From assembly GCA_003389325.1 (NCBI GenBank), contig QQVE01000046.1, positions 62,001 through 126,000 of the forward strand: 64,000 nt of DNA, in the 5' to 3' direction. Below the pieces are notes generated by a model. The model had not been told where the DNA came from, searched no databases, and saw only the letters and a list, made by a program, of their open reading frames with translations. The position numbers were made by a program, and so were the translations under genes. This document shows, piece by piece, positions 52,216 through 60,992 of this stretch. Origin of the DNA: Planctomycetota bacterium (GTDB lineage Bacteria > Planctomycetota > Planctomycetia > Pirellulales > PALSA-1355). Positions within the stretch are counted from its first letter, which is position 1. The number at the start of each line of letters is the position of its first letter.

Positions 52216-55200
52216 CTAGTCGCGGCCACGCCGGCTGAAGCGTCGGCGGGCCGAGTCGCGAATCAGGTCATCCAGCGCCTCGCGCACTTCCTCGGCGCTG
52301 GCGGCTTTGAGCCGCACGACTCGGACTGAGCGCGAAGTGTCTTTCTCGGCAGCCTCATCGAGTTGGGCCACGAGTTGGGCCACCTCCTCGGCCAACGGAC
52401 CGGGCGCCATCACAACGATCGAATTCGTGGCCGCGTCCACACCGAGCGTCATCAGCGGTCCTGTTGCCGCCGTGTTGATCTGCTGGATCACCGCCGCCAC
52501 GTCGCGGCTCGTGCCCCGCGGAATCGGAATCTCCCGTTCGGCGCCCCCCTGAGAAAGCTGTGTCTGGTAGATATCGCGCAGCACCTGTTCGATGCCCTCG
52601 GCGTCGGTGTGTTCGACGGGAATCAGCCGAGGCCGGTCCGCAATCAGCGACTCGGGTACGTCGCTCGAATCGAGCACTTCGAGCAGCCGCTCGATGGCCG
52701 CCCGATCGTTGCGTCCGGCGTACACCACCACGGCGTTGAGCCTCTGATCGGCTTCGATCACCGGCGAGCCCGAGTCGCCGAAGCCAAAGGCCCCGCGATC
52801 GAACAGCCGCTTCAGCAATTCGGCCACGGTGTTGGCGTTGGCACTGCGCAGCGGATAGACGTTGATGTCGCGGCCGCCCGCACCCGTGGGGCGCGAGAGC
52901 GTGCGGACCAGGGCCTCGAGCTGCCGGATCGCCTCGGGGTCGTCCGACATGATCGTGATCGAGTCTTCGCCCGGCGAGACAATAATCGGCGCCGGTTCGG
53001 CCGGCTTCTCGGACTCTTGCGCCGCGGCCGCTTCATCATCGGCGGGTTTTTGCTTTGCCGGCTGTGGCTGCGGCTCGGCAGCCGGCTCGTCTTGTTGCTG
53101 GGCCGTTTTCACTTCGATTGGCTGCGCGGTCTCGCCGCGCGTCTCGCCCTGCGGGGCGTCGGCGTCCCGCGGCAGGCCGGATGATTCGTTGTCTTCCCGG
53201 AGCCGTATGGCAGGCGGCGAAGGCTGGCCCGGTTCGAGCTTCGGAAAGCCGCGATCCTTGGCCGGCACAGCCAGCACGCGCAGCGGATGATTGCTCAGCC
53301 GCGGCCAGATCCGCTCGATCTCGGCCAACGTCTCGCGGGCATCGCCCGAGAAGGGAATCACGCGCAGCGTGCTGCCCCCCTCGGCCGAGCGCTCCAGTTG
53401 GGTCTCGCCCATCTTCACCAGCAGCGAGCGGATCTCGTCGAGATCGTCTTGAGCCCCGCGCACGTAGAGTCGCGCGCTCGACAAGTCGGACTCGACGACC
53501 GGAGCTTCGCCCCGCGAACGCCGCCGACCTCCCGACTCGCCGAACAGCTTTTCGATGGCCAACTCGGCTGCGAACGGCTCGACGACATCGAGTTGAAACA
53601 CCGCCACGCTCCGCTCGGCACCCTGCAGGCGTTCGATCGCCTGGCGAATGCGCTCGTGCTGCTCGGGCGTAGCCACCGCGACCAATTGGTCGCTCGACTC
53701 GTCCACCGAAAGCTGAGCCCTCGTGTTCTTGGTGACCGTGGTCTGCAGCACCTCGAGTACCGAATCGCCGTCAGCCGTGCCCAGGGCATGCACTTCGAAG
53801 GTCGCGCCGTCGTCGACCGAGGAGCCGGCCTCGACTTCGTCGATCACGCGTTGGATCGTCTCATGCTCGCCGGGTGAGGCCAGGGCCACGATCGTGCTGT
53901 TGTCGCGATCGAGCGAAAGCTGCACGCTGGGCCGCGTCGCGAACAAGCTCTGCAGCGTCTGCCACAGCGCCATCGAGTCGGCCGTCCTGACTGCGTAGGC
54001 CTTGGGCACGCTCTCGGTCAGTTGCTCTTTGTCGAGCTCCGCCAGCATGGTTCGAACCGTCTCGTGCTCCGCGGGCCGGGCCCAGACGACAATCTGACGC
54101 GAGTTGGCCCCCCCGCTGACCCGCGCCTGCGGGACAGCCGTTTGCAGCGCGGGCACGACCGTTTGCCCGTCGGTCTCCGTGAGGGTGTAGACGACGACCT
54201 TGGCCGCGCCGTCCTCGCCGTCGCCCTGTTCGACTTCGTCGATCACCTTTTGAATCGTCTCGTGCTCGGCCGGCGAGGCCAAGGCCACGATCTTGTTGTG
54301 CGTGCTGTCGAGCGAAAGCCGCACGCTGGGCCGCGTGGCGAACAGCGCCTGTAGCGCGTTGAGCAACGTTCCGGCTTCGGACCGCTCGATCGTGTAAGCC
54401 TTCATCACTTGGCCGTCGAACTGCTGCTTGTCGAGCTGCTCGATTGTGGTGCGAATGGTCTCGTGATCGCCAGGACGAGCCCAGGCGACGAGCGTCCGCG
54501 GGTTCTGTCCGGCGCTGATCCGCGCTTGCGGCACGGCGGTTTGCAGCGGGCCGATCACATACGACGCGTCGGTCGCCTCGAGGGTGTACACCACGACCTT
54601 TGGTGCCGACGCCTCACCGGCACCCTGCTCGACCTCGTCGATGACGCTTTGGATCCGCTCGTGCTCGGCCGGCGTGGCCAGAGCGACGATGCGGTTGTTC
54701 GTGCTGTCCAGCGACATCCGCACGTTGGGCTGCGTGGCGAACAGCGTCTGCAACGTGCTCAATAGCGTGCCCGGCTCGGCCTTGTCGATGGCGTACGACT
54801 TGGGAACGTTGCCCGAGAGCTGCTCCTGGTCGAGTTCGGCCAGAATCTCGGTGACCTTCTCGTGGTCTTCCGGCCGGGCCCAGACTACGAGCTTGCGCGG
54901 ATCCGGTCCCATGCCGATCCGGGCCTGCGGCAGCGCGGTTTGCAGCGGGCTGCCGACGTTCGAGGCCGTTGTTTCCTTGAGCGTGTAGACGACGACCTTG
55001 CCCGCGGTGGGCGACTCGCTGAGGGTCATCTCGTCGATCGCCGCCTTCACGGCCTTGTGATCCTCGGGCGTGGCCCACACGACGATCGTGCCGCTGTTGG
55101 TGTTGGGCACCAGCCGTGCTCCCGGCACCAGCGCTCCGACGATCGAGTAGAGCTGGTTGGGATCGCCAGCGGGAATCGGGTAGGAGACGATCTTCGGCCG

Positions 55201-57444
55201 CCGTGCGGGATCGTCGCCCGGTTGCATCCGCTCGAGTGCCGCCTTGACAACGGTTTGATCGGGCTTGCGCGCCCACACCACCAGCGAGTTGGCCTTCGAA
55301 TCATGCGTGATGATTGCCTCGGGCACGAGCCGGCCGAAGAGGTTGATCGCCGCACTCGGCTCGAACCCTTTGACCGGGTAGACCATCAGTTGATCGGTCA
55401 AGTCGCCCGCCTCGTCGCTGTCCATTTGCTCCACTAGCGACTTGATCGACGCTTGTTGTTCGGGCGTGGTCCAGGCGACGATCTTCCGCGTGCGCGGCTC
55501 GACCACCAGCTTCGTCTCGGGGAATAGATTCTGCAGCACCGAAACGACGCTCGTCGGGTCGGCCACTTGCAGCGTGTAGGCCACGAGCTTGAAAGGCTCG
55601 CCCTGCTCTTTCTTGAGTTGCTCGACGATGCCGGCGATCACTTCATGTTGCTCATGATTGGCCCAAATGGCCAGCTCGCCCGGCTCGGCATCGGTAACCA
55701 CCTTCACGCCGGGCAGCTCGTTGGGCAGTTCGGCGAGCACGGCCTGAAACCGTTTGCGCTGCGCCGGGGTGACCGGATAGAGCACGAGCTTACGCCCCTC
55801 GCGCTCGGCGCTGGCTTGGGCAAAGGCGTCGATCGCTTGTTTGACGGACTCGTGATCCTCGGGCGTGGCCACGACGGCCAGCCGGTTCTCCGGCGCGTCG
55901 ACGGTGACCGTGGCCGTCGGCACGAGCGTTTGCAGCACGCTGGTCAGCGACGAAGACGGCGCCTGCGGCAGCGGATAGAAACGCAACTTGGTGCCGCCCG
56001 CCTGGCGCGATTCAATCTGGTCGATCGTGGCCCGAATCGTCTTTTGTTCGTCCAGGCTCGCCAGGGCCACGATGCTCTTGGTGGGCGGATCGACGGCCAG
56101 CCGCGCCTGCGGTACGACGTTCTGCAGCATGGCCACCACCGACGAGGGATCGGCCTTCCGCATGTGATAGACCTCGACCTGCCGGTCGTCGACCGCGCCG
56201 ACACCCGTGGTCAATTGGGCAATCGCTTTCTCGAGAATCTCGTGTTCCTCGGGCGTGGCCCAGGCGGCCAACTTCCTGCTTACCGCGTCGACGCTCAGCC
56301 GCGCACTCGGCGCGAGCGCCGCGAGCGCTTCGAGCGTCTTCTCCGGATCGACCTCCAGCAGCGGGTAGACTTCGAACCGCGGTCGCTCCTCGGGCGGTTT
56401 CTCGGTCGACTGCATCTGTTCGATCACGCTCTTCACGGCCGCCTGCTGCGTCGGCGTGGCATAGGCGTTGATCTGATTCACCTTCGGGTCACGGACAAAA
56501 CGCGCGTCGGGCATCAGCGCTTGGAGCACTTCAATCACCGAGTCGGGGTCGGCCGTCTTGATCGGATAGACGGCCAACTGCGGCTTCTCGGGCTTCTCGG
56601 GTTTGTCGGGCTCCTTGGGCGGACTGGGCTCGGGCATCGATTCGATCACCGCTTCGATGGCCCGCATCACACCGGCGGTGTCGGTCACCAGCACCTGGCT
56701 CGTCTTCGGCAGCGGCTGGCTCTTGCCGCGGGGACTGAGCAAAGGCGCGATCTCGGTCACGACTTCCTCGGCGCTGCGGCGGCCGACGGGGAACAACACG
56801 CTGACGATCTCGAAGCGTCCGCGGTCGCCCAATTCGTCGAGCTTGACGCGCGGCACGAGCGTCTCGGGCAGCCCCTGCGAGAGGTCGACCAGAATAAGCA
56901 TCTTCTCGCGGCGCACGAGCGTGAAGCCCTTGGTCAGCAGCACGCCATTGAGCAGGTCCAGCGCCTCGGGCACGGTGTACTCGCGCTGGTCGCTGTAGTT
57001 GAACGTGCCCGGCGGCGGAGCGTCGAGCACTAGCGACAGGCCGGCTTGTTCGGCGAACCAATCCAAAACGTCGGTCCAGCGCTGGAAGCGAAAATTGAAT
57101 CGCAGCTTGGGGGCGTCGGCCTCGGTCGACTGGGTGAGCGCCGCTTGCTGGGTTTCGTCGAGAACGGCCAGCAGCTTTTCGTTGAATTGATCTACGACCT
57201 CGTCGCGGGCGTCGGGGGCCGCCCCGGCCAGGGCTTCGGCCCGCTCCGTTTGCAGGGCCGCGATCTTCATCCGCTGCTCGTCGGTCAGCTTCAACTTCTC
57301 GGCCAGGGCCGGATCGGCCAGCAACTTGGCCAACTGACGCGGAGGCTCCTTCGTCTCGGCGGCCGGCTGCGCCACGGCCCGGCCGGCGGCCAGCAGGCAC
57401 AACAGCGCAGCGAGCAGCGAGGGAATCTGCTGAATGGGAGACAA
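52216..57444 (-). CDS. giant exported protein of ~20 tandem secretin N-domain (NolW-like) repeats, no pore domain
   Basis: This is a 1742-residue protein. The start is TTG 57444 with AGGAG seven bases upstream, giving a signal peptide (1-26, ending AVAQ); the longer frame to 57552 has no such site. Residues 27-110 are helical with an LTxxQ-like pattern. An STN/N0-like domain follows (about 112-200). From ~210 to ~1370 there are about 17 units of ~66 residues: VYPxxxADPxxVxxVLQxLxPxAR, then a DxxxxxIVAxATPxxHExIxxxIExL strand-helix pair, as in secretin N1-N3 domains. A Glu/Gln/Pro linker (1412-1482) leads to two or three more units. The last ends with VVRLKAASAEEVREAL. No beta-barrel pore motif is present. 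In secretins these domains form stacked periplasmic rings; here they would form a long rod or partner ring. A MarR-type gene diverges from it. Confidence 0.9.
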   Translation of the reverse strand: MSPIQQIPSLLAALLCLLAAGRAVAQPAAETKEPPRQLAKLLADPALAEKLKLTDEQRMKIAALQTERAEALAGAAPDARDEVVDQFNEKLLAVLDETQQAALTQSTEADAPKLRFNFRFQRWTDVLDWFAEQAGLSLVLDAPPPGTFNYSDQREYTVPEALDLLNGVLLTKGFTLVRREKMLILVDLSQGLPETLVPRVKLDELGDRGRFEIVSVLFPVGRRSAEEVVTEIAPLLSPRGKSQPLPKTSQVLVTDTAGVMRAIEAVIESMPEPSPPKEPDKPEKPEKPQLAVYPIKTADPDSVIEVLQALMPDARFVRDPKVNQINAYATPTQQAAVKSVIEQMQSTEKPPEERPRFEVYPLLEVDPEKTLEALAALAPSARLSVDAVSRKLAAWATPEEHEILEKAIAQLTTGVGAVDDRQVEVYHMRKADPSSVVAMLQNVVPQARLAVDPPTKSIVALASLDEQKTIRATIDQIESRQAGGTKLRFYPLPQAPSSSLTSVLQTLVPTATVTVDAPENRLAVVATPEDHESVKQAIDAFAQASAEREGRKLVLYPVTPAQRKRFQAVLAELPNELPGVKVVTDAEPGELAIWANHEQHEVIAGIVEQLKKEQGEPFKLVAYTLQVADPTSVVSVLQNLFPETKLVVEPRTRKIVAWTTPEQQASIKSLVEQMDSDEAGDLTDQLMVYPVKGFEPSAAINLFGRLVPEAIITHDSKANSLVVWARKPDQTVVKAALERMQPGDDPARRPKIVSYPIPAGDPNQLYSIVGALVPGARLVPNTNSGTIVVWATPEDHKAVKAAIDEMTLSESPTAGKVVVYTLKETTASNVGSPLQTALPQARIGMGPDPRKLVVWARPEDHEKVTEILAELDQEQLSGNVPKSYAIDKAEPGTLLSTLQTLFATQPNVRMSLDSTNNRIVALATPAEHERIQSVIDEVEQGAGEASAPKVVVYTLEATDASYVIGPLQTAVPQARISAGQNPRTLVAWARPGDHETIRTTIEQLDKQQFDGQVMKAYTIERSEAGTLLNALQALFATRPSVRLSLDSTHNKIVALASPAEHETIQKVIDEVEQGDGEDGAAKVVVYTLTETDGQTVVPALQTAVPQARVSGGANSRQIVVWARPAEHETVRTMLAELDKEQLTESVPKAYAVRTADSMALWQTLQSLFATRPSVQLSLDRDNSTIVALASPGEHETIQRVIDEVEAGSSVDDGATFEVHALGTADGDSVLEVLQTTVTKNTRAQLSVDESSDQLVAVATPEQHERIRQAIERLQGAERSVAVFQLDVVEPFAAELAIEKLFGESGGRRRSRGEAPVVESDLSSARLYVRGAQDDLDEIRSLLVKMGETQLERSAEGGSTLRVIPFSGDARETLAEIERIWPRLSNHPLRVLAVPAKDRGFPKLEPGQPSPPAIRLREDNESSGLPRDADAPQGETRGETAQPIEVKTAQQQDEPAAEPQPQPAKQKPADDEAAAAQESEKPAEPAPIIVSPGEDSITIMSDDPEAIRQLEALVRTLSRPTGAGGRDINVYPLRSANANTVAELLKRLFDRGAFGFGDSGSPVIEADQRLNAVVVYAGRNDRAAIERLLEVLDSSDVPESLIADRPRLIPVEHTDAEGIEQVLRDIYQTQLSQGGAEREIPIPRGTSRDVAAVIQQINTAATGPLMTLGVDAATNSIVVMAPGPLAEEVAQLVAQLDEAAEKDTSRSVRVVRLKAASAEEVREALDDLIRDSARRRFSRRGRD
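53786..54999. repeat. 399-bp in-frame tandem DNA repeat inside the giant gene
   Basis: The codons for VVVYTL begin a unit at 54997, 54598 and 54199 on the minus strand; the forward-strand motif GTGTAGACGACGACC or its near copy is at 54983, 54584 and 54185, exactly 399 bp apart. A second marker (AGCGACATC/AGCGAAAGC) is at 53911, 54310 and 54709, again 399 apart. Each unit encodes two N-domains (133 residues), so the two-domain unit was duplicated recently. Confidence 0.85.
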
Positions 57445-57451
57445 AGCCGAA

Positions 57452-57456
57452 CTCCT
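57452..57456 (-). promoter_or_regulatory. ribosome binding site deciding a TTG start
   Basis: AGGAG on the minus strand, seven bases before TTG 57444. It fixes the start of the giant repeat protein just before its signal peptide. Confidence 0.7.
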
Positions 57457-57616
57457 GCAAGAGGTTGGATTTGAGACGCGTGCTTTCGCGGAAGGCGGGT
57501 AACGTTCAAGCCTAGTCGGCCGGGACCGTGTGGTAAAGATTCGTCTGCTCACGAGGATTCCCTGTCACATGGGCCCCAACGACCGATAAAATGCCTGGGT
57601 ATCTGCGGCATTATTG

Positions 57617-57644
57617 TTGACTTACACGGCACACGCACATTATT
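57617..57644 (+). promoter_or_regulatory. possible promoter of the MarR-family gene
   Basis: TTGACT (57617-57622) is followed after 15-16 bases by CATTAT/ATTATT (57638-57644). Spacing is slightly short. It lies about 80 bases before ATG 57726. Confidence 0.3.
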
Positions 57645-57714
57645 CACCTTACGGGGGGATGTAGAACACTTCTCTGGCACTCGTGACATTGCATTCCATC
57701 ACCGCCTCACTTAA

Positions 57715-57728
57715 CATAAGCACTTATG
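57715..57728. promoter_or_regulatory. palindrome over the MarR-gene start codon, possible operator
   Basis: CATAAG-CA-CTTATG is a perfect 6-2-6 palindrome, and its last three bases are the ATG of the MarR-family gene. MarR proteins bind such palindromes and often repress themselves. The ATG has no ribosome binding site. The site is inferred from symmetry only. Confidence 0.4.
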
Positions 57729-58196
57729 GAACAGGATATTCCGGAAATTGATCAGCAAAAGCTTGCGGAAATGGCGCGCACCTGCGCGTGCTTCAATTTC
57801 CGCAAAGCGTCGCGCAGCGTGACGCAGTTGTTCGATCAGATTCTGGCCCCCACGGGGCTCCGCTCGACGCAACTGGTGATTCTGATCACCGGGCAGGTGC
57901 TGGGCCCCAGCAGCATCGCCCGGCTCGCCCGCGAGCTGGTGATGGACCGTTCGACCCTGACGCGTAACCTGAAGCCCCTTATGAACATGGGGCTCGTGCA
58001 GTTCACCCGCGGCGACGGCGGGCGGCAAAAGGCGGTCGAGGTCACGACCGAGGGCCAACAGGCCCTCTTGCGCTCGGCGCCCTACTGGCAGCAGGCGCAA
58101 ACGCACCTGGTGAATCGCTTCGGCACCGAGCAGTGGGAACGGATCATGGCCGACCTTTCGTCGATCGTGGATGCGACCCGTTCGAGCGCCGTGTGA
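57726..58196 (+). CDS. MarR-family transcriptional regulator
   Basis: This is a 156-residue protein from ATG 57726. The winged-helix fold shows LRSTQLVILI, GPSSIARLARELVMDRSTLTRNLKPLMNMGLVQF (recognition helix) and the wing RGDGGRQKAVEVT. MarR proteins are dimeric repressors released by small aromatic or oxidant ligands. A Cys-Ala-Cys pair near residues 20-22 could be redox active. It diverges from the giant repeat gene across 281 bp, so it could control it and itself. It is convergent with the MazG-like gene. Confidence 0.93.
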   Translation: MEQDIPEIDQQKLAEMARTCACFNFRKASRSVTQLFDQILAPTGLRSTQLVILITGQVLGPSSIARLARELVMDRSTLTRNLKPLMNMGLVQFTRGDGGRQKAVEVTTEGQQALLRSAPYWQQAQTHLVNRFGTEQWERIMADLSSIVDATRSSAV

Positions 58197-58246
58197 GCTG
58201 AGCGATCAGCTTCGGCGAAGCGCCCAAACGCTTCAATTCGCTCACC

Positions 58247-58621
58247 TTATTGGCCTTCGCGCCGATCGCCGTGTCCCCAGCGACCGCGGTACTGATCCGC
58301 CGGGTACTTGCGCACGTTCTTCTGCATCTTGTCCCGCATCGCCTCGGCCACGTCGATGCCCAGGGCGTTGGCCAGTGCCAAGGCGTAGCAGACGACGTCG
58401 GCCAGCTCTTCGCCAACCGCCGCCCGCCGCTCGGCATCGTCGGCGACCGCTTGCGCTTCGGCCGGCTCGAGCCATTGGAAGTGCTCCATCAACTCGGCCG
58501 CTTCGATCGAGAGCGCCATCGACAAGTTCTTGGGCGTGTGAAACCGATGCCAATCGCGCTCGCTGACAAACGCATCCACGAGTTGCTTAAGTGCGTCGAT
58601 CGTCGTGGCATCGTCGGGCAT
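58247..58621 (-). CDS. MazG-like nucleotide pyrophosphohydrolase
   Basis: This is a 124-residue all-helical protein from ATG 58621, 18 bp after the upstream stop. It matches the single-domain MazG/RS21-C6 (dCTPase-like) family: HTPKNLSMALSIEAAELMEHFQW and EELADVVCYALALAN carry the metal-binding ExxE and ExxD pairs. Such enzymes hydrolyse noncanonical dNTPs, often 5-modified dCTP, to the monophosphate. It probably shares a transcript with the pseudo-receiver gene. Confidence 0.92.
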   Translation of the reverse strand: MPDDATTIDALKQLVDAFVSERDWHRFHTPKNLSMALSIEAAELMEHFQWLEPAEAQAVADDAERRAAVGEELADVVCYALALANALGIDVAEAMRDKMQKNVRKYPADQYRGRWGHGDRREGQ

Positions 58622-58639
58622 CGGTCGCGCGCTTTCGTT

Positions 58640-59608
58640 CTATGCCGACGCCCTGGTCGGACGCGACGCCTCGTCGTCGACGCAGCGCAGCCGATACCGC
58701 TCGGCCAGATGCACCAGCACCTCGAGCACGAGCAAATCGGCCCGGGTCATGACGTGCCGGGCGCTGCGCGAGCCGAGCCCGCGCACGAGTTCTTCGAGCA
58801 CCTGCACGTGAAGCTGCATGGTTTGCGGCGCGGTCACCCCGCCCGAGGCCAGTAGCTCGGCCAAGGCGCACATCTCGTTGGACAGGTTCCCCGACCCCAT
58901 GATGACGTGCGCCCGCAACAACTCGCGGTAGTGGTCCTTGAGCGATTCGGATAGCGGGGGTCCGTCGGCGTGTTCGGCCGCCCGCTGCCCGATGGACGTG
59001 GCGTGTCCGCCGTCTTCCGCGGCACCCGGCTCGTCTCCCGCTTCCGGCAGCCCCTGGGCGTCGCGAATCATATCGCGCTGTTCGCTCAAGAGCCGCTCGG
59101 CCTCGCGCTGCTCCTGGTGCAGCCGATGCCGTTCGGCCTGCGCGAGCCGGCGGTTTTCGCGCACCAGTGCCCGGCGTTCGGTGGCCCGGGCCAAAATCCA
59201 CAACAGCGAGCGGGTCGTGGCGGTGTTGACGCATAGATAGGCGTCGGCGCCGGCCTCGAGCACCAGCGCGTCCATCTCCTGCGGACTGGCTTCGCCCAAC
59301 ACGATAAGCGGTTCTTCGGAGCCGCCGGCCCGTTGGGCGTCGAGGAACTCGAGGGCATCGAGCTCGCCGGGAGCGTGTCCGACCAGCACGGCATCGAACG
59401 CATGCGAGCGAAGCGCAGCCAGCCCGGCAGCGGCTCCCCGGGCTTCATCCAATGTGACCTGACAGGCGCTATCACCGGCCAGCGCTTCGGCCAGCCAGGC
59501 TCCGCTGCGGCGCGCGGTCGTTACCAGCAGCACGCGCAATCGGGGTGGCAGCAGTCCCCAGGGGGTGGCCGGCAAGACAGGAGCGGCAGATTTTACGGAT
59601 CCTTCCAT
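58640..59608 (-). CDS. pseudo-receiver protein with coiled coil and helical C-terminal domain
   Basis: This is a 322-residue protein from ATG 59608 (a TTG at 59620 is possible). Residues ~25-150 look like a response-regulator receiver, but the phospho-acceptor site reads VLVGHAPG where VLVDxxxP is expected, so it probably cannot be phosphorylated on Asp. A coiled coil rich in Arg and Glu follows (~155-200), then an acidic linker and a helical C-terminal domain (~225-310) with no DNA-binding motif I recognise. It may be a phosphorylation-independent adaptor. Confidence 0.65.
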   Translation of the reverse strand: MEGSVKSAAPVLPATPWGLLPPRLRVLLVTTARRSGAWLAEALAGDSACQVTLDEARGAAAGLAALRSHAFDAVLVGHAPGELDALEFLDAQRAGGSEEPLIVLGEASPQEMDALVLEAGADAYLCVNTATTRSLLWILARATERRALVRENRRLAQAERHRLHQEQREAERLLSEQRDMIRDAQGLPEAGDEPGAAEDGGHATSIGQRAAEHADGPPLSESLKDHYRELLRAHVIMGSGNLSNEMCALAELLASGGVTAPQTMQLHVQVLEELVRGLGSRSARHVMTRADLLVLEVLVHLAERYRLRCVDDEASRPTRASA

Positions 59609-59810
59609 GGCGTGCAGCAAGCCTTTGCATATTTTCGCCCCAGCGGCGGCGCATCGTAGTCGAATCGCGGTGCGCGGGTCAATCGCGTCCCGCCGCGTCG
59701 AGGCCGCACGTGGCGTGCCCGTTCCCGGCCCCTGGCGTTGCCACCACCGCGCGACCTAGAATGCCCCTAGCAACCCCCTCGAAAACTCCTCCACCGGGCT
59801 CCAACTCCCC

Positions 59811-60980
59811 ATGAAAATTGCCTATCTCGATTGTGCCAGCGGCATCAGCGGCGATATGACTCTCGGTGCGCTGGTCGACGCTGGCGTCGATCTCGACGCG
59901 CTCAATGCCGGCATCGGCTCGCTTGGCTGGTCCAACGTGCGGCTGGTCACCGAAACGGTGAAGAAGAAAGGCTTTCGAGCCACGCAAGTCACCGTGGAGC
60001 ACGAACCGGAGCACAAGCACCGCCATCTGCACCACATTATGGCGATGATCGAAGGCAGCACGCTCAGCCCGCGCCAGCAGGATCTGGCCGGGCGGATCTT
60101 TCGCAAGCTGGCCGAAGCCGAAGCGAAGGTGCACGACTCGACGATCGAGAAAGTCCACTTCCACGAAGTCGGCGCGGTCGACTCGATCTGCGACATCGTC
60201 GGCGCGGCCATGGGCTGGGACCTGTTAGGCGTCGAACAGATCGTGTGCTCGGCCGTGCCCACGGGCACGGGCTTCGTGCAGATCGCACACGGACGCTGTT
60301 CGATTCCCGCTCCAGCCACGGCGGAGTTGTTGCGCGGCGTTCCGCTGGCCGAGTCGAACGTGCCCTGCGAACTGACGACTCCCACCGGTGCCGCCATTCT
60401 GGCGGCGATGGTCGATCGCTACGGTCCGGTGCCTTCGATGCAGGTCGACCGCATCGGCTACGGCGCCGGACAGACCGACCTGGAACAGCAGGCCAACCTG
60501 CTGCGGCTGCTGGTCGGTGAAACGAACGACGCCGCCGGCGGCGAACAACTCTGGGTGCTGGAAACCAATCTCGACGACACCAGCGGCGAGTTGGTGGGTC
60601 ACGCCATCGGCCAGCTTTGGGAAGCCGGAGCGCTCGACGTCTACACCACCGCCATCCAGATGAAGAAGAACCGCCCGGGCATCACGCTCAGCGTGCTGTG
60701 CGAGGGCAGCCAGATTGGAGCGCTCGAGTCGATCCTGTTTCGCGAAACGACCACGCTGGGCATTCGCCGCTACGCGGTCCAGCGCAGCAAGCTGCGGCGC
60801 GAAGCGCATCGGGTGGAAACCCCCTGGGGCGCCGTCGACGGCGTGCTGGCCTGGCTCGATGCCGAAGCCGCCCGTTTCGCGCCGGAGTTCGAATCGTGCC
60901 GGCAAGTGGCCGCGCAACATGGCGTGCCGCTGAAAGCGGTGTACGACGCGGCGCAGCAAGGCTATCGAAGCGAGAGCTGA
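59811..60980 (+). CDS. larC: LarC, nickel-pincer cofactor biosynthesis (nickel insertase)
   Basis: This is a 389-residue protein from ATG 59811. It opens with KIAYLDCASGISGDMTLGAL, typical of LarC (DUF111), and continues with the His-rich HEPEHKHRHLHHIMAMI, VHFHEVGAVDSICDIVGA, ELTTPTGAAIL and LETNLDDTSGE. LarC inserts nickel into the pyridinium-derived pincer cofactor used by lactate racemase and related racemases. In Lactobacillus plantarum larC is read through a programmed frameshift; here it is one frame. larA, larB and larE are not in the window. It ends 12 bp from the convergent YyaL-like gene. Confidence 0.95.
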   Translation: MKIAYLDCASGISGDMTLGALVDAGVDLDALNAGIGSLGWSNVRLVTETVKKKGFRATQVTVEHEPEHKHRHLHHIMAMIEGSTLSPRQQDLAGRIFRKLAEAEAKVHDSTIEKVHFHEVGAVDSICDIVGAAMGWDLLGVEQIVCSAVPTGTGFVQIAHGRCSIPAPATAELLRGVPLAESNVPCELTTPTGAAILAAMVDRYGPVPSMQVDRIGYGAGQTDLEQQANLLRLLVGETNDAAGGEQLWVLETNLDDTSGELVGHAIGQLWEAGALDVYTTAIQMKKNRPGITLSVLCEGSQIGALESILFRETTTLGIRRYAVQRSKLRREAHRVETPWGAVDGVLAWLDAEAARFAPEFESCRQVAAQHGVPLKAVYDAAQQGYRSES

Positions 60981-60992
60981 TTGGCGCAGCTT

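Noticed and set aside
55567..57033. 488-residue open frame antisense to the giant repeat gene
   Set aside because: Repeats seen in it simply reflect the repeats of the sense gene.
59811..60980. Programmed frameshift in larC as in Lactobacillus plantarum
   Set aside because: The gene is one uninterrupted frame covering both halves.
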